A stretch of 64,000 nucleotides of DNA from Verrucomicrobiales bacterium (GTDB lineage: Bacteria; Verrucomicrobiota; Verrucomicrobiia; Limisphaerales; UBA9464). Each line of letters starts with the position of its first letter. Position 1 is the stretch's first letter. The DNA lies in the NCBI GenBank assembly GCA_016793645.1, contig JAEUHD010000185.1, forward strand, positions 1 through 64,000, given 5' to 3'. Positions 16,370 through 26,464 of the stretch are shown here, piece after piece. The notes below the pieces were generated by a model that saw only the letters and a program-made list of their open reading frames with translations, did no database searches and had not been told where the DNA came from. Position numbers and translations under genes: made by a program.

Positions 16370-17623
16370 TCAGTTCCGCCCGGCGCGCCAGGGAATCCCA
16401 AACCGCTCGCAGTAACCCTGGTATCGCCGCTGTTCCTCACCTTCGTTCAATCCGAACTCCTCGAGCGAGTATTCGTGTCGGCCGAAGCGTCCGCGGGGGA
16501 ATTCCTTCAGGAAGGTTCGCAGCCGGGATACAAATTCCGCGGTGAACGGCAATCCGAAGTGCTCGTACAGGCGGCGCACCGTGCCGACGGGATCGGCGGC
16601 GAGCTGGGTGTAGTGAACATGGAACACGCGGCCGGCGGGCACGACGCCCTGGTCGAGCGCCGCCAATCCCCGTGCAAGCCCGTCGGCCCAAACCCGCGTC
16701 ACTTCGGGTCCAGTGGCCTTCGGATTCACCGAGTCGCTGAAGACGCGGCGCAATTCGGTGTAGAGGCTCGAGAGGGACGGAATCACGTCCGCGGGCGAGC
16801 GATGGGTCCAGATGAGTCCGACGTCCGGATACGTCTCCGCCAGCGCGGGCAGGGCGAAGAGATGGTTGGGCGCCTTGAGGACCCAGCGTTCGCCCGAACA
16901 GCGCCATTGCAGGTGCTGCAGCAACTGGCGGTGCATTCGGTACGGTCCGCGGAGATCCTGTCGGTCCAGCCACGCCTGGTACGCCGGGATGCGGTACATC
17001 GTGTCGAACTGGTAGCTCGCGAACGTGTGGCTCATCAGCATCACGCACTCCTCGGCGAGGCGGGCGCCGACGGGGTGGATGCGTTGGAATCCGGGCGCCA
17101 TGCGGAGAAACCATCCGACCTGGCGTTCGGCAAACTCGATGCGGCGGTCGCTGTGGTAGGTCGCCCGTTCCGGCGGCGGCGAGGGCAGCATCGATTCCCA
17201 GGTGAGCGGGACGCGGTTGGAAGGATCCTGCGACAGCAGGCGGTGAAGCAGGGTCGTGCCGGATCGGGGAAGTCCGACGACGGCGAGCGGACGCCGGATC
17301 ACTTCCCGCGCGATCTCCGGATTCCGCTGGCGGTCGGCCTGGATCCGAAGCCGGTTGCGCAGGATGCGGGCGGCGTCGCTTCGGGCGGCGAGCCGTCCGA
17401 CGAGATTCAGATCGGCCTCCTGCTCGCAGGAGCCGAGCAGGGCGCGGAGCGCGGGTTGGAAATCGCCCTCCCCGAAATCCGAAAGGCCCGTGCGGCGGCA
17501 CGCGGCCTCCATCAGTTCATCGGGATTGAGGGTGATGAAGCGGTTGACGGCGGGTCCGACGACCCGTCCGCCGAGGTTGAACAAGGTGGCCAGTCGCGGC
17601 CGGGTCAGATCGGTCAGCGACAT
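16370..17623 (-). CDS. Sulfotransferase family protein
   Basis: A 417-residue PAPS-dependent-type sulfotransferase. The 5'-phosphosulfate-binding loop is LAVVGLPRSGTTLLHRLL near residue 125 and the 3'-phosphate site is in LIWTHRSPADVIPSLSSLY. Further family elements are VLKAPNHLFALPAL and LPFTAEFVSRLR. Such enzymes sulfate carbohydrates, lipids or small molecules; the acceptor is unknown. ATG 17623 starts the homology. The frame stays open to 17941 only because it crosses the upstream repeats, so the longer version is rejected. It converges on the sigma-tail paralogue with an 18-base gap. Confidence 0.9.
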   Translation of the reverse strand: MSLTDLTRPRLATLFNLGGRVVGPAVNRFITLNPDELMEAACRRTGLSDFGEGDFQPALRALLGSCEQEADLNLVGRLAARSDAARILRNRLRIQADRQRNPEIAREVIRRPLAVVGLPRSGTTLLHRLLSQDPSNRVPLTWESMLPSPPPERATYHSDRRIEFAERQVGWFLRMAPGFQRIHPVGARLAEECVMLMSHTFASYQFDTMYRIPAYQAWLDRQDLRGPYRMHRQLLQHLQWRCSGERWVLKAPNHLFALPALAETYPDVGLIWTHRSPADVIPSLSSLYTELRRVFSDSVNPKATGPEVTRVWADGLARGLAALDQGVVPAGRVFHVHYTQLAADPVGTVRRLYEHFGLPFTAEFVSRLRTFLKEFPRGRFGRHEYSLEEFGLNEGEEQRRYQGYCERFGIPWRAGRN

Positions 17624-17724
17624 GGTTTCGTAAGATCGGAATGCAACAGCATCGGAACGGCTACAGTGGGCGGGCGGAACCGCGGACCCGTCAACGGATT
17701 TCCCAGCCTGGGTTTCCAACGGAG

Positions 17725-18193
17725 ACGCCCTGCGCCCGCGGCGGCCCAGCCGCGGACGGACTCCAGAACCGCGCGGCAGCGCGGCTCCACCACTGGGGTG
17801 GCTTGGGAAGGGTGGCTGCGGGCTGCACCCGCGGGTGACCTCTCCGACGCACCGCAGTGCGGAGGACCTGCGCCCGTGGAGTCCTCCGTCGCGAAATTCG
17901 CCCCTGGGCGCCAGGGTACGCCCTGGGGACCGCGGCGGCATTGCCGCGGACGGATTCCAGAACCGCGCGGCAGCGCGGCTCCACCTCTGGGGTGGCTTGG
18001 GAAGGGTGGCTTGGGAAAGGTGGATGCGGGCTGCGCCCGCGGGTGACCTCTCCGACGCACCGCAGTGCGGAGGACCCGCGCCCGTGGAGTCTTCCGTCGC
18101 GAAATTCGCCCCTGCGCCCCGGGGTACGCCCTGCGTCCGCGGCGGCCCTGCCGCGGACGGATTCCAGAACCGCGCGGCAGCGCGGCTCCACCA
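17725..18193 (-). repeat. Cluster of large multi-hairpin repeats
   Basis: One partial copy (17725-17793) and two full copies (17811-17985, 18020-18193), inverted relative to those at 6963-7355. In order each full copy has GGGCTGCGCCCGCGGG, CGCACCGCAGTGCGG, a CGTGGAGTC..GTCGCGAAATTCGCC segment, GTACGCCCTGG, GTCCGCGGCGGCCCTGCCGC and AACCGCGCGGCAGCGCGGC. Short copies of GGTGGCTTGGGAAGGGTGG separate them. The motif GAACCTGTCACCCTGTCC follows at 18238. No gene is visible between 17624 and 18380. Confidence 0.88.
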
Positions 18194-18237
18194 CCGGTCA
18201 AAATGGGGCCCGCAACATGCGAGCCCTCCCGGACATT

Positions 18238-18255
18238 GAACCTGTCACCCTGTCC
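18238..18255 (+). repeat. GAACCTGTCACCCTATCC-type motif, copy 1
   Basis: One of six near-identical copies in the window, all in this orientation. This copy lies 45 bases after a large multi-hairpin repeat and reads CTGTCC at its end. Function unknown. Confidence 0.7.
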
Positions 18256-18380
18256 GTCCTCGACACTTCGATTTCGAGGCCGAAGGACCGGAGACCCTGA
18301 TCCCGGAACCGGTGGACCACTCGGGAGAAGTGTCGTTTGGGTCTCAATCCCTGACGCTGGACTGACGCAGACCGACGCGA

Positions 18381-18845
18381 TCAGAACTCCCGCGCAAATC
18401 CCACGACCTCCCGGAAGCCACGCGCCGCGAGCGGCTGGACCACTCCGTTCAGGTTGGATTTGGTGTTTGCGAAGAAGGTCGTGAACTCATCGTGGTCCGC
18501 GTAGAGGACGAAGGGCTTCGGACTCGGAACCAACGCGAAGTCCACCCAGTCCCCCAGCGCGGCCTCCAGCAACTCCCCGAGCTCCCTCGGACCCACCGCG
18601 GTGATGGAACGGTCCCGGGCCACCTCCCCGGCGAGTCCATTCCGTTGCAGCAGATCAATCAGGTGCCGGGGTTCAAACACCACCGAATCAATCACCAGGA
18701 TCCCCTCACGGACGTCCCCGAGGGAGGAAAGGATCGTCGACGAAAAGTCGCCAAGTTTTCGGAGCGGCGTGGAAAACGTGGCCTGAAACCGCCACGGCGT
18801 CCGTCGAAAGCGCTTAATGGAGCCTGTCACGTCCGCCACGATCAC
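18381..18845 (-). CDS. Conserved-looking protein of unknown function
   Basis: About 154 residues from a GTG at 18845, preceded by CAGGAT. The frame stays open to a TTG at 18878, which would add 11 residues. The protein has two regular parts: [20 protein letters not shown] with [20 protein letters not shown], and a C-terminal segment [20 protein letters not shown]. No signal peptide or membrane helix is visible. I do not recognise the family. Codon use looks like that of neighbouring genes, which supports a real gene. It stands alone between the repeat cluster and the divergently oriented pseudopilin gene. Confidence 0.6.
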   Translation of the reverse strand: MIVADVTGSIKRFRRTPWRFQATFSTPLRKLGDFSSTILSSLGDVREGILVIDSVVFEPRHLIDLLQRNGLAGEVARDRSITAVGPRELGELLEAALGDWVDFALVPSPKPFVLYADHDEFTTFFANTKSNLNGVVQPLAARGFREVVGFAREF

Positions 18846-19016
18846 GGGCCGATCCTGAGGCCATCGGGTCGCATCCAATCAACGGATAAATCAGGGAACC
18901 GGAATCCCGGTTCGAACCCGGAGCCTGTCCCCTTTTCTTCCCGTCCATCGGATGCGAGATCGGCCTGCCAACCAATCCTTGATCTCTCACTGTATGTAGA
19001 TTACCAAACAGAAATC

Positions 19017-19901
19017 ATGAAAGTCGCGTGTGCCGCGCCGTCATGGTTGGAGGCCCGGGTCGCGGGGGAATCGGGCGGTGATCCCGCGTGTGCCGGGAGT
19101 CCGGCGCCGGCGATTGAATTCGGCACTGAATCCGACGTGCCTCCCGGCCGATGCGGTTTCACCCTGATCGAACTTCTCGTCGCGATCGCGATCATTGCCA
19201 TATTGGCGAGCTTGCTGCTGCCCGCCCTGTCGCGTGCGAGGGGCATGGCCCATTCCGCCAAGTGCCTAGGCAATCTGCGTCAGATCCATCTGGCGAATCG
19301 TCTCTACCTGGGTGACACGGGGGAGTATCCGCTGTTTTTTGATCAGCGTACCGTGGACGTCCCCGCCCGGTTCTGGTCGGAACGTCTGCAGCCGTTTGCG
19401 ACGCAGTCCTGGATGGACCCGCTTTACCGGTGTCCCGGGTATCCGACGTCGAACCTCGTGTACCAGCTGATTCGCGGATCTTGGCGTCTTTCCAAGGGGA
19501 GTTACGACATGAACGTCGATGGGTCCGGGTTTGGCGACAAGAGTCTTGGCGTCGGAAGAATCTGGACCAGTTACGGTACTTCCCCACCCAAGCCGGTTCG
19601 GGAATCCGACGTCGTGGCTGCCGCCGATCTGATCCTGTATGGTGATGCGTCAATCCCGGAGGGGCAGGTGTACAGCCGGTCCCATCTGAATTTTCGTGAG
19701 TATCAGGTCAACACCACGGGAGCGAACCGGGAGAAGCAACAGGCCTCCGAAGGACGGCGTCACCGCGGTCTGTTCAACATCGTCTTTTGCGACGGTCATG
19801 CGGAATCGCTGAGGACCAACCGGCTGTTCTCGACCAACGAATGGGTGACGCGCCGTTGGAATCTCGATCATGAGCCGCATCCGGATGCCTGGAAATTCTG
19901 A
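19017..19901 (+). CDS. Type II secretion-like pseudopilin, H-X9-DG family
   Basis: A 294-residue protein with the prepilin peptidase motif [19 protein letters not shown], cleavable after Gly47, and the N-terminal helix of pseudopilins. Near the C-terminus [13 protein letters not shown] is the H-X9-DG motif of a family expanded in Planctomycetes and Verrucomicrobia. These proteins are exported and probably built into pseudopili; their cargo is usually unknown. The ATG at 19017 gives an unusually long 47-residue leader. An in-frame GTG at 19137 would give a normal 7-residue leader, so the true start is uncertain. No gsp/pil machinery is nearby. Confidence 0.9.
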   Translation: MKVACAAPSWLEARVAGESGGDPACAGSPAPAIEFGTESDVPPGRCGFTLIELLVAIAIIAILASLLLPALSRARGMAHSAKCLGNLRQIHLANRLYLGDTGEYPLFFDQRTVDVPARFWSERLQPFATQSWMDPLYRCPGYPTSNLVYQLIRGSWRLSKGSYDMNVDGSGFGDKSLGVGRIWTSYGTSPPKPVRESDVVAAADLILYGDASIPEGQVYSRSHLNFREYQVNTTGANREKQQASEGRRHRGLFNIVFCDGHAESLRTNRLFSTNEWVTRRWNLDHEPHPDAWKF

Positions 19902-19958
19902 GCTGTGATGGAACTTGAATCGGTCCCGGGAATGGGGGTGGGAATTCTCCTCCGGATC

Positions 19959-21398
19959 TCACAGCAGCGAATCCGCGAGTCGCGCGATGTTCTGGGCGGC
20001 GCGGGCGATGAACGGACGGCGCGCCCACTCGGTGGCGTCCAGTTCGTCGCTGTTCTCAAAATGCCGCTGGTTGATGGCGTCCAGGCGCGCCGCCACCGCG
20101 GCGTCATGAATCAGCAGGCTCGCCTCGGCGTTGAGTGCAAAGGACCGGATGTCGATGTTGCTGGAGCCGATGATCGCGATCTCGTCGTCGATCAGGACGC
20201 TTTTGGCGTGCAGAAACCTCGGACGATAGAGGAAGACCCGAACCCCGGCGTCCAGCAGTTCGTCATAGAACGAGCGCTGGGCGAAGATCGTGAACATCTG
20301 GTTGGAGTGCAGGGAGAGCACGAGCCGTACATCCACGCCCCGCTGAACGGCGGTCCGGATCGCCGACAGGAAGGGTTCGTCCGGAACGAAATAGGGCGTG
20401 GTCACGTGGACCCGGCTGCGCGCCTGGTGGATCAGCGAGACGAGCAGCGTGGCGAACGTCTGCTGGCGGTATCCGGGGGAACTGGGCACGAGCTGGACGT
20501 AGGCGTCGCCCGTCCGCTGCATCGAGTCCAGGGACGGTGCGAGGGAGACGTCCTCTCCCAGTTCCTGCCAGCGGTCCGAAACAAAGGCCGCCTCAAGCGC
20601 GGTGACAATCGGGCCGGTGACCCGGGCCACCAATTCCTCGTTCGGATGGCCGGGGACAAAATGGGGCGCGACGATGTTCTGGGAACCGACGTAGCCCACG
20701 CATCCGTCAATGACGGCGATCTTGCGATGGTTGCGGATGTCGGCGCGGGCCCCCCGGTGGTGAAAGAAGCGCACCGGGAGGAGTTCGGTGACTTCAATTC
20801 CGAGGCGCCGGAGACGGGGCGCCAGGGAACGCAGGGCCGCCTTGGAACCCACGCCATCCAGCAGCAATCGGCAGGAGACTCCGCGGGCGGCCGCCTTCTC
20901 CAGCGAGCGGGTCACCCCGGCGGCGACGTCGTCGTCCCCGTAGATGTAGTACAACAGGTGAACGCGTTCCCGCGCCTCATCGATGTCGGTGGCGAGGCGA
21001 AGGAGGGAGTCCTCATATCCGTCCAGCAGCTCGACCCCGTTTCCCGCGAGCATGGGGAACGCCGTCAGATTCTCCGCCAGCCGCGCAGCGTCCGCCACTT
21101 CCCGGGGGAGTTCGCGAACGGAGGTCCGCACCGCGGGCGGCAAGGCGCTCGCGGCGTCCCGCACGCGGCGGGACAACTCCTCCAGTTGCTCGCGTCGGCG
21201 CTTGGGCAGGTGGAGACGACCGAGGATGAGGTAAAGGACGAGCCCGCCCCACGGGAAAAGAAAGATCAGCAGCAGCCAGGTGCGCGCGGCGGCGGGCGTG
21301 CGCCGCTGGGGAACGTACACCAGCATGATGACGCGGATCACCCACTCCGTGCCCGCGTAGACGAGTCCCCAGTTGATGGCCGAGAGGTGGGGGAACAT
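19959..21398 (-). CDS. cls: Cardiolipin synthase (phospholipase D superfamily)
   Basis: A 479-residue membrane enzyme that makes cardiolipin from phosphatidylglycerol. Two N-terminal hydrophobic helices (WVIRVIMLVYV, WLLLIFLFPWGGLVLYLIL) are followed by two PLD active sites: NHRKIAVIDGCVGYVGSQN and LHAKSVLIDDEIAIIGSSN. Length and topology fit ClsA-type enzymes. It is the last gene of a four-gene minus-strand run and begins 19 bases after msrB. The operon ties a membrane lipid enzyme to exported proteins, though no functional link is shown. Confidence 0.95.
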   Translation of the reverse strand: MFPHLSAINWGLVYAGTEWVIRVIMLVYVPQRRTPAAARTWLLLIFLFPWGGLVLYLILGRLHLPKRRREQLEELSRRVRDAASALPPAVRTSVRELPREVADAARLAENLTAFPMLAGNGVELLDGYEDSLLRLATDIDEARERVHLLYYIYGDDDVAAGVTRSLEKAAARGVSCRLLLDGVGSKAALRSLAPRLRRLGIEVTELLPVRFFHHRGARADIRNHRKIAVIDGCVGYVGSQNIVAPHFVPGHPNEELVARVTGPIVTALEAAFVSDRWQELGEDVSLAPSLDSMQRTGDAYVQLVPSSPGYRQQTFATLLVSLIHQARSRVHVTTPYFVPDEPFLSAIRTAVQRGVDVRLVLSLHSNQMFTIFAQRSFYDELLDAGVRVFLYRPRFLHAKSVLIDDEIAIIGSSNIDIRSFALNAEASLLIHDAAVAARLDAINQRHFENSDELDATEWARRPFIARAAQNIARLADSLL

Positions 21399-21417
21399 CC
21401 GGAGGGGGTGGCCCGCC

Positions 21418-21978
21418 TCAGCGGGAGGACTCCTGGGGCGCAGGAGCCGGCTTCAGCGATTTCAGCGGCACAAAGGTGAGCGCGGCGGAGTTCATGCAGT
21501 AGCGGAGTCCGGTCGGCTTCGGACCATCGTCGAACACATGACCCAGGTGGCCTTCGCACCGGGCGCAATGCACCTCCGTGCGCTTCATGAAGAACTTGGT
21601 GTCGTCGGAGGTGCCGATGTTGGCGGGGGCCACCGGCGCCCAGAAGCTCGGCCAGCCGGTTCCCGACTCAAACTTCGTCTCCGAGGTGAAGAGGTCGAGT
21701 CCGCATCCGGCACACCGGTAAACTCCAACCTCATGATTGTTCCAGAGGGCTCCGGTGAAGGCGCGCTCGGTGCCGTGTTGACGCAGGACCTTGAACTGCT
21801 CGGGGGTCAGTTCCTTTTTCCAGACGTCGTCGGCCTTCACCACCCGGTTGGTGCCGGTCCAGGGAATCACCGGGATGGCATGGGTGGTCCGCCCGTCGGG
21901 TTCCGCAGCGTGTGCGCCGGGGAATGACAGGGTGGACGCGAGGGCGAGCGCGAGAAAGGCGGTCTTCAGCGTTTGCAT
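21418..21978 (-). CDS. msrB: Exported methionine-R-sulfoxide reductase B
   Basis: A 186-residue protein with an N-terminal signal ([21 protein letters not shown]), so it should act in the periplasm, unlike most MsrB. The MsrB core is complete: zinc ligands in CAGC and CARC, the substrate region [11 protein letters not shown], and the catalytic cysteine in RYCMNSAAL. It reduces Met-R-sulfoxide in oxidised proteins. The gene starts 9 bases after the DUF1552 gene and precedes cls, so it is probably cotranscribed with the DUF1592/DUF1552 pair. Repair of oxidised envelope proteins is the likely role; the electron donor is not encoded here. Confidence 0.95.
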   Translation of the reverse strand: MQTLKTAFLALALASTLSFPGAHAAEPDGRTTHAIPVIPWTGTNRVVKADDVWKKELTPEQFKVLRQHGTERAFTGALWNNHEVGVYRCAGCGLDLFTSETKFESGTGWPSFWAPVAPANIGTSDDTKFFMKRTEVHCARCEGHLGHVFDDGPKPTGLRYCMNSAALTFVPLKSLKPAPAPQESSR

Positions 21979-21987
21979 GGTGCGGGG

Positions 21988-23307
21988 TCAGGTCATTTCC
22001 AGTCCGCGCATCGTGCCGGTGGACGACGCAAAGCGGTCGGTCTCCACCCCCATGCGCTGGAGCATGGAGACGAAGAGATTCGGCAGCGGATAATTGCGTT
22101 CGGTATCGAACGCGAGGTGCTGCCCGTGCCGGAATCCGCCGCCGGCGAGCAGGGTTGGAAGGTTGGTCGTCACATGGGTGTTGGCGTTCCCCAGGTTCGA
22201 GCCGTAGAGCACCAGGGTCCGGTCCAGCAGCGTGGCGTCGCCATCCCGGACGCCTTTCAAGCCACGGAACAGGTCCGCCAGCAGCTTCATGTGCCATTCA
22301 TCGATGGCCTTGAGCTGGGAGATCTTCGCCTCGGAGCGGCCGTGGTGGGACAGGTTGTGGTAGCCGTCGGTGATCTGGACGCCCTCAACGTCGATGGCGG
22401 GGGAATTGACTCCGTCGAGCAGCAGGGCGATGGCGCGGGTGGAATCAGTCTCGAAGGCGAGCCGGGCGAGATCGTACATCAGGCGCACCTTCTCCATGTA
22501 GGCCTTGGGACTGGCCGGATCGAGGGGCACGGGCGCACGGACCTGCGGCTTGGGGCGATCCTCCCATTCGCGCGACATCTGGAGTCGCTGTTCCAGTTCG
22601 CGGACGCTGGTGAAGTACTGGTCCATCCGGGCGCCATCCTGGGAACCCAGCGTGCTGCGGAGATCCCGGGCCTGTCCGGCGACGGCGTCGAGGATGCTGC
22701 GTCCGGTCTCCAGCCGCCGGATCTGCGCGGCGGTTTCCTCGGGGGAACCCTGGAGGAACAGTTTTCGGAAAACCTCCGAGGCCTTTTCGTCGCAGGGAAT
22801 CAGGACTCCGGAACCGGTCCACGACAGGCTGCGCTGCCCCTGCTGAACGTTGACGCCGAGGTTCAGCGAGGGAAAGCGGGTGAGGTGTCCGATGCGCTCC
22901 GCGAGATACTGGTCGAGCGAGATGGTGTTGCGGAAGCCGCCGCTGCCCGGGTGCGGCGCGGCGGTGAGGAAGCAGTTGTCCGCCGGATGCCCGCCGTCCA
23001 CGTCCGGATGGGAGACGCCACTGAACACAGTGAAGTCGTTCCGGTACTCCTGCAGGAGCCGGAGGTAGGGGGACGGTTCGTAGTCCCGTCCGGCCTGGCG
23101 CGGAAAGAACTCCTCGGGCAGCAGGCCGAGATTGTTGCAGATGGCGAAAACACGCCTCGGGGGAGTGGCGGGGGCCGTGGCGGCGGTGTCCGCTGCGAAT
23201 GCGGGCGTCATCGATTCCAACCACGGCAGCGCGAGGGCGATGCCGGTTCCGCGGAGGAACCGGCGCCGGGAGAGGGCGCAGCGGGTGGTGATCCGGGGGG
23301 CGTTCAT
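21988..23307 (-). CDS. DUF1552 protein with Tat-type signal
   Basis: A 439-residue exported protein. The N-terminus has [20 protein letters not shown], a twin-arginine signal. DUF1552 features follow: [54 protein letters not shown] and [14 protein letters not shown]. In Planctomycetes and Verrucomicrobia these proteins are almost always paired with a DUF1592 cytochrome-like protein, as here (upstream, 37 bases away). The biochemical role of the pair is not established; the fold resembles sulfatase/phosphatase-type DUF1501 relatives. Confidence 0.92.
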   Translation of the reverse strand: MNAPRITTRCALSRRRFLRGTGIALALPWLESMTPAFAADTAATAPATPPRRVFAICNNLGLLPEEFFPRQAGRDYEPSPYLRLLQEYRNDFTVFSGVSHPDVDGGHPADNCFLTAAPHPGSGGFRNTISLDQYLAERIGHLTRFPSLNLGVNVQQGQRSLSWTGSGVLIPCDEKASEVFRKLFLQGSPEETAAQIRRLETGRSILDAVAGQARDLRSTLGSQDGARMDQYFTSVRELEQRLQMSREWEDRPKPQVRAPVPLDPASPKAYMEKVRLMYDLARLAFETDSTRAIALLLDGVNSPAIDVEGVQITDGYHNLSHHGRSEAKISQLKAIDEWHMKLLADLFRGLKGVRDGDATLLDRTLVLYGSNLGNANTHVTTNLPTLLAGGGFRHGQHLAFDTERNYPLPNLFVSMLQRMGVETDRFASSTGTMRGLEMT

Positions 23308-23344
23308 GGCGGGTGCGGACGAGGCGCGTTGGGATCGGTGTCGA

Positions 23345-25936
23345 TTATTTCTGGCGGAACAGACGGCTTTGCACCAGCTCCAGGATCAGGCTCCGCACAC
23401 CGTAGTCCGTCGGGCGGGTGCGGTCGAGGATCGCCTCGATCTCTGCACGATCGCTGAACCGCACGGGTGCGCCCGTGGCGTAGACGGTGAATTGGCGCAG
23501 GAGATTGCGGGCAATGGGCCGCTGGTCCGCGAGCAGGAGGGTCTTGAGTTCGGCAATATCCCGGAAACCGCGGCCATCCGGAAGCTCCCCTGCGCAGTCC
23601 ACGGGCAGGCCGTAGTGAAATTCGAACTTCTGTCCTCCCTTGCCGATCCCCGGCTCCGGCGTTCCCCCGCCCTGGGCGCGATACCGGTCCCGCCAGCCGC
23701 CCATGACATCAAAGCTCTCCAGGGCGAAACCGGGGGGATCGAGCCGCGCGTGGCACGCGGCGCAGGAGGCCTGGTTGCGATGCTTCTCCAGTTGCTGGCG
23801 GATGGTCACCGCGCCGCGGATGTCGGGATCCACCGCGGGAACATTGGGTGGTGGCGGCGGCACCGGCTGGCCAAGAATTCGGTCGAGGATCCACGCGCCA
23901 CGGAGGACCGGGGACGTGGTGGTGCCGTTGGCGGTGACCTTCAGCACGCTGGCCTGCGTCATCAGCCCGCCCCGCGGACTGGCCGGGGGCAGGGAGACCC
24001 TGCGGATGCCGACGCCCTCGAACGGGGGCAGATTGTAGTGCTGCGCGAGGCGTTCGTTCACCATCACGAAGTCGGAGGCCACCAGGCACCGGGACGGCAG
24101 ATTGTCGTGGATCAATTCGCTGAAGAAGGAGCGCGTCTCCTCCAGGGCGGATTCCGTCAGGAGATCGTCCAGATAGTAGTCGGAGTAGAGCGTGGCGTCG
24201 GGAGCGGTGCCGTCGATGCGACGGAGGTCCAGCCAGTAGTCCAGGAAGGCCTCCACAAACCGTCGGGACCGAGGGTCGCGCAGGAGGCGTTCGGCCTCCT
24301 CGCGAAGCCCGGCGTCGGTCCGAAGACGTCCCGAAGCTGCGGCCTCCCGAAGCGCGGCGTCCGGGGTCGAATTCCACAGGAAGAGCGAAAGGCGCGTGGC
24401 AAGGGCGAGATCCGACAGGGTTCCGGGCGTTTCCTCAATGCTGACAAAGCCGGGAGAACACAGGACGGCGGTGTACCCGGCGATCATGGCGTCCTGGAAA
24501 CTGGAGCCGGACGCCAATGCCCTCTCAATGACCGGAAGGAATCGCGGGACCTCGTCGGAGATGTCCGGACGACGGTATGCCGCCGCGAGGAAGTTCTTGA
24601 GAAGCCGCGGAGCGTCGACCCCGGGCTGGGAGGAAACCACCTCGAGGCCGGAACCGCGGGCCGAGGGTCCGAGTGGAAGGTCGCCAAAGAGCAGGCGGTG
24701 TCCGGGCGGCGGCCACGACTCGTGGAGGGGACCGGACACCTCCAGCCATCGGAACACCGCGCCGGGTTGTCCGTTGGTCTCCGCCAGCGGATTGTGGAAC
24801 CGCCCCGCCCCGGGCCGGGATCGGAACAGGCGCGCGGGGTCGACCCGCACGGTCTCCCCGGCGAGCAGCCACGCCTCGAGTTCGTGGACCTCGAAGTCGG
24901 GCGTCAGGTCGAAGGCCCCGAGCCGCCGCAACTGATGCGGGGGCATTTCGGAATAGACCGTGACCGGCTCGGACCGGTGGCCGCGCTCGACGTGGTCGAG
25001 GTCCGGGATGTACCAGCGGTTGGTGGGTCCCGGTCCCACCCACACCGTATTCCCGGCAAAGCGGAGGCGGTAGCGTCCGGACGCCGGTGCCCGGAAGCGG
25101 TTGAACTTCGGTTCCAGGGGTTCGTAGCTTCCCGCGGCGACGCCCATGCCCTCTAGTTCGCGGACCGCCGGATGGGTGCTGCCCACCGTGATCGGCAGTT
25201 CGCCGGAGCGCACCCCGGGCTGTCCCTCAGATCCGAGGACGGGAAACGTGGCGCGTTCCGGCGCCATGTTGAACACCGAGAACTTCATCGGCCCCGTATA
25301 GGACTCCTGTTCGCGGGCGTGGAACCTTCGGGGAGCGGGAGACGGTGGGTTGGTCTGTCCGGCCACCACCTGGCGCAGCGCGCTTTCCGCGGCGGCGAGA
25401 TAGCGCGCGACCTGGACATGGGACACGTCGAGCGCGGTCCCCACCTTGTTGAAGCGGTGGGCGACGCCGTCCTCCGGCAGCGAGTCCCGAATCTGAAGCC
25501 ACGGCGCCTGCAGGAGGTCCCGGACGGCGTTCTCATACTCGTAGCGATTCAACCGGCGGCGCGTACTCCGGCCCTCGCGCGCGATGAGAGCGAGGTCGGC
25601 CTCGTGAAGGGCGGAAGCGAGGGTGCGGTTGAAGGCATCGAGGTCCGCCGAGGGCGGCCGCTCCTTTTTTGCGGGTGGCATTTCGCCCGCGGACACCCGG
25701 TCCAGCACGGTCACCCAGCGGGCAACGTTGGTGGGGGACTGGGGGTTGAAGGTGAGGGAAGTGAGGTCGAGACCCCCCTTGCGGATGTCGGCGTCATGGC
25801 ATTCGGCGCAGTGGGCGCTGACAAACGACGCGATCAGGGACGGCGCACCCGGGGTGCTGTCGGCAGAGGCGTTTCCGGGTGCCGGCACCAGGAGTGCCAG
25901 CACCCAGGGCATGAAACGTCGTCCCCGGGGAATCAT
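23345..25936 (-). CDS. DUF1592-type multidomain cytochrome-like protein (first pair)
   Basis: A secreted protein of about 863 residues. After the signal comes a haem c motif CAECH with the GEMPP element of the PSCyt1 domain, then DUF1587 ([18 protein letters not shown]). An extra middle region of about 200 residues follows, then DUF1592 ([37 protein letters not shown]), DUF1588 ([35 protein letters not shown]) with a second CAACH motif, and a C-terminal DUF1585 region ([15 protein letters not shown]). ATG 25936 is preferred; a GTG at 25954 is also possible. It heads the DUF1592-DUF1552-msrB-cls operon. Function is unproven; a periplasmic or surface redox enzyme is likely. Confidence 0.92.
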   Translation of the reverse strand: MIPRGRRFMPWVLALLVPAPGNASADSTPGAPSLIASFVSAHCAECHDADIRKGGLDLTSLTFNPQSPTNVARWVTVLDRVSAGEMPPAKKERPPSADLDAFNRTLASALHEADLALIAREGRSTRRRLNRYEYENAVRDLLQAPWLQIRDSLPEDGVAHRFNKVGTALDVSHVQVARYLAAAESALRQVVAGQTNPPSPAPRRFHAREQESYTGPMKFSVFNMAPERATFPVLGSEGQPGVRSGELPITVGSTHPAVRELEGMGVAAGSYEPLEPKFNRFRAPASGRYRLRFAGNTVWVGPGPTNRWYIPDLDHVERGHRSEPVTVYSEMPPHQLRRLGAFDLTPDFEVHELEAWLLAGETVRVDPARLFRSRPGAGRFHNPLAETNGQPGAVFRWLEVSGPLHESWPPPGHRLLFGDLPLGPSARGSGLEVVSSQPGVDAPRLLKNFLAAAYRRPDISDEVPRFLPVIERALASGSSFQDAMIAGYTAVLCSPGFVSIEETPGTLSDLALATRLSLFLWNSTPDAALREAAASGRLRTDAGLREEAERLLRDPRSRRFVEAFLDYWLDLRRIDGTAPDATLYSDYYLDDLLTESALEETRSFFSELIHDNLPSRCLVASDFVMVNERLAQHYNLPPFEGVGIRRVSLPPASPRGGLMTQASVLKVTANGTTTSPVLRGAWILDRILGQPVPPPPPNVPAVDPDIRGAVTIRQQLEKHRNQASCAACHARLDPPGFALESFDVMGGWRDRYRAQGGGTPEPGIGKGGQKFEFHYGLPVDCAGELPDGRGFRDIAELKTLLLADQRPIARNLLRQFTVYATGAPVRFSDRAEIEAILDRTRPTDYGVRSLILELVQSRLFRQK

Positions 25937-26089
25937 CCGGAGGAAGGGAGCCACGGCTTCCAGGGGACTTCAATTCCCGCCTGCGGGATGCCGGGCCTGT
26001 GCAGGGGAGAATTCGGGGGATTGCGGCGGGCGGGCATCGCTTGCCCGCATCCGAAGAACCTGTTAGTGACCCTTCGCTTTCCGTGGAGA

Positions 26090-26165
26090 GGGCGAGTGGC
26101 GCAGTGGTTAGCGCAGCAGTCTTACACACTGTGGGTCGGGGGTTCGAATCCCTCCTCGCCCACCA
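26090..26165 (+). tRNA. tRNA-Val (anticodon TAC)
   Basis: The acceptor arms GGGCGAG and CTCGCCC pair fully, the D-stem is GCGC/GCGC, and the anticodon stem GCAGT/ACTGT encloses CTTACAC, so the anticodon is TAC. The T-arm contains GGTTCGAATC. The CCA end is encoded (26163-26165). It sits in the 500-base gap upstream of the giant surface protein gene; the rest of that gap shows no other gene. Confidence 0.96.
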
Positions 26166-26464
26166 TTCTCCAGGGAACGGGCGGCGATGGACGAACGGGG
26201 CCCCTCCGCCGCCGAAGGACGGTGTTGCGAAGGAGACTCTTTGCCGGTGAGGGAAATCTCCACCGGGTCGTCAGGGGGCGAGTCCATGGGGGGGACCCTG
26301 TTCACCGTGGTGAGGGTCGCCCGAGGACGCCAAGGGAATGGTGGGGCGTGATCGTCCATCCCGGGCACGGTCATCCAAACGGGGAAGCGTCCTGTTCCGG
26401 CTCGACGCGCCCGACGGTTCGGTGTCTCTTCTCCGGCAACCTCAGACCATCAATCCCTGTCCCT

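Noticed and set aside
17624-17941. 106-residue N-terminal extension of the sulfotransferase
   Set aside because: It is encoded by the multi-hairpin repeat, and the family homology begins at ATG 17623.
25172-26464. N-terminal extension of the giant protein frame
   Set aside because: It runs opposite to the DUF1592 gene and through the tRNA-Val gene. The signal peptide at 26465 marks the real start.
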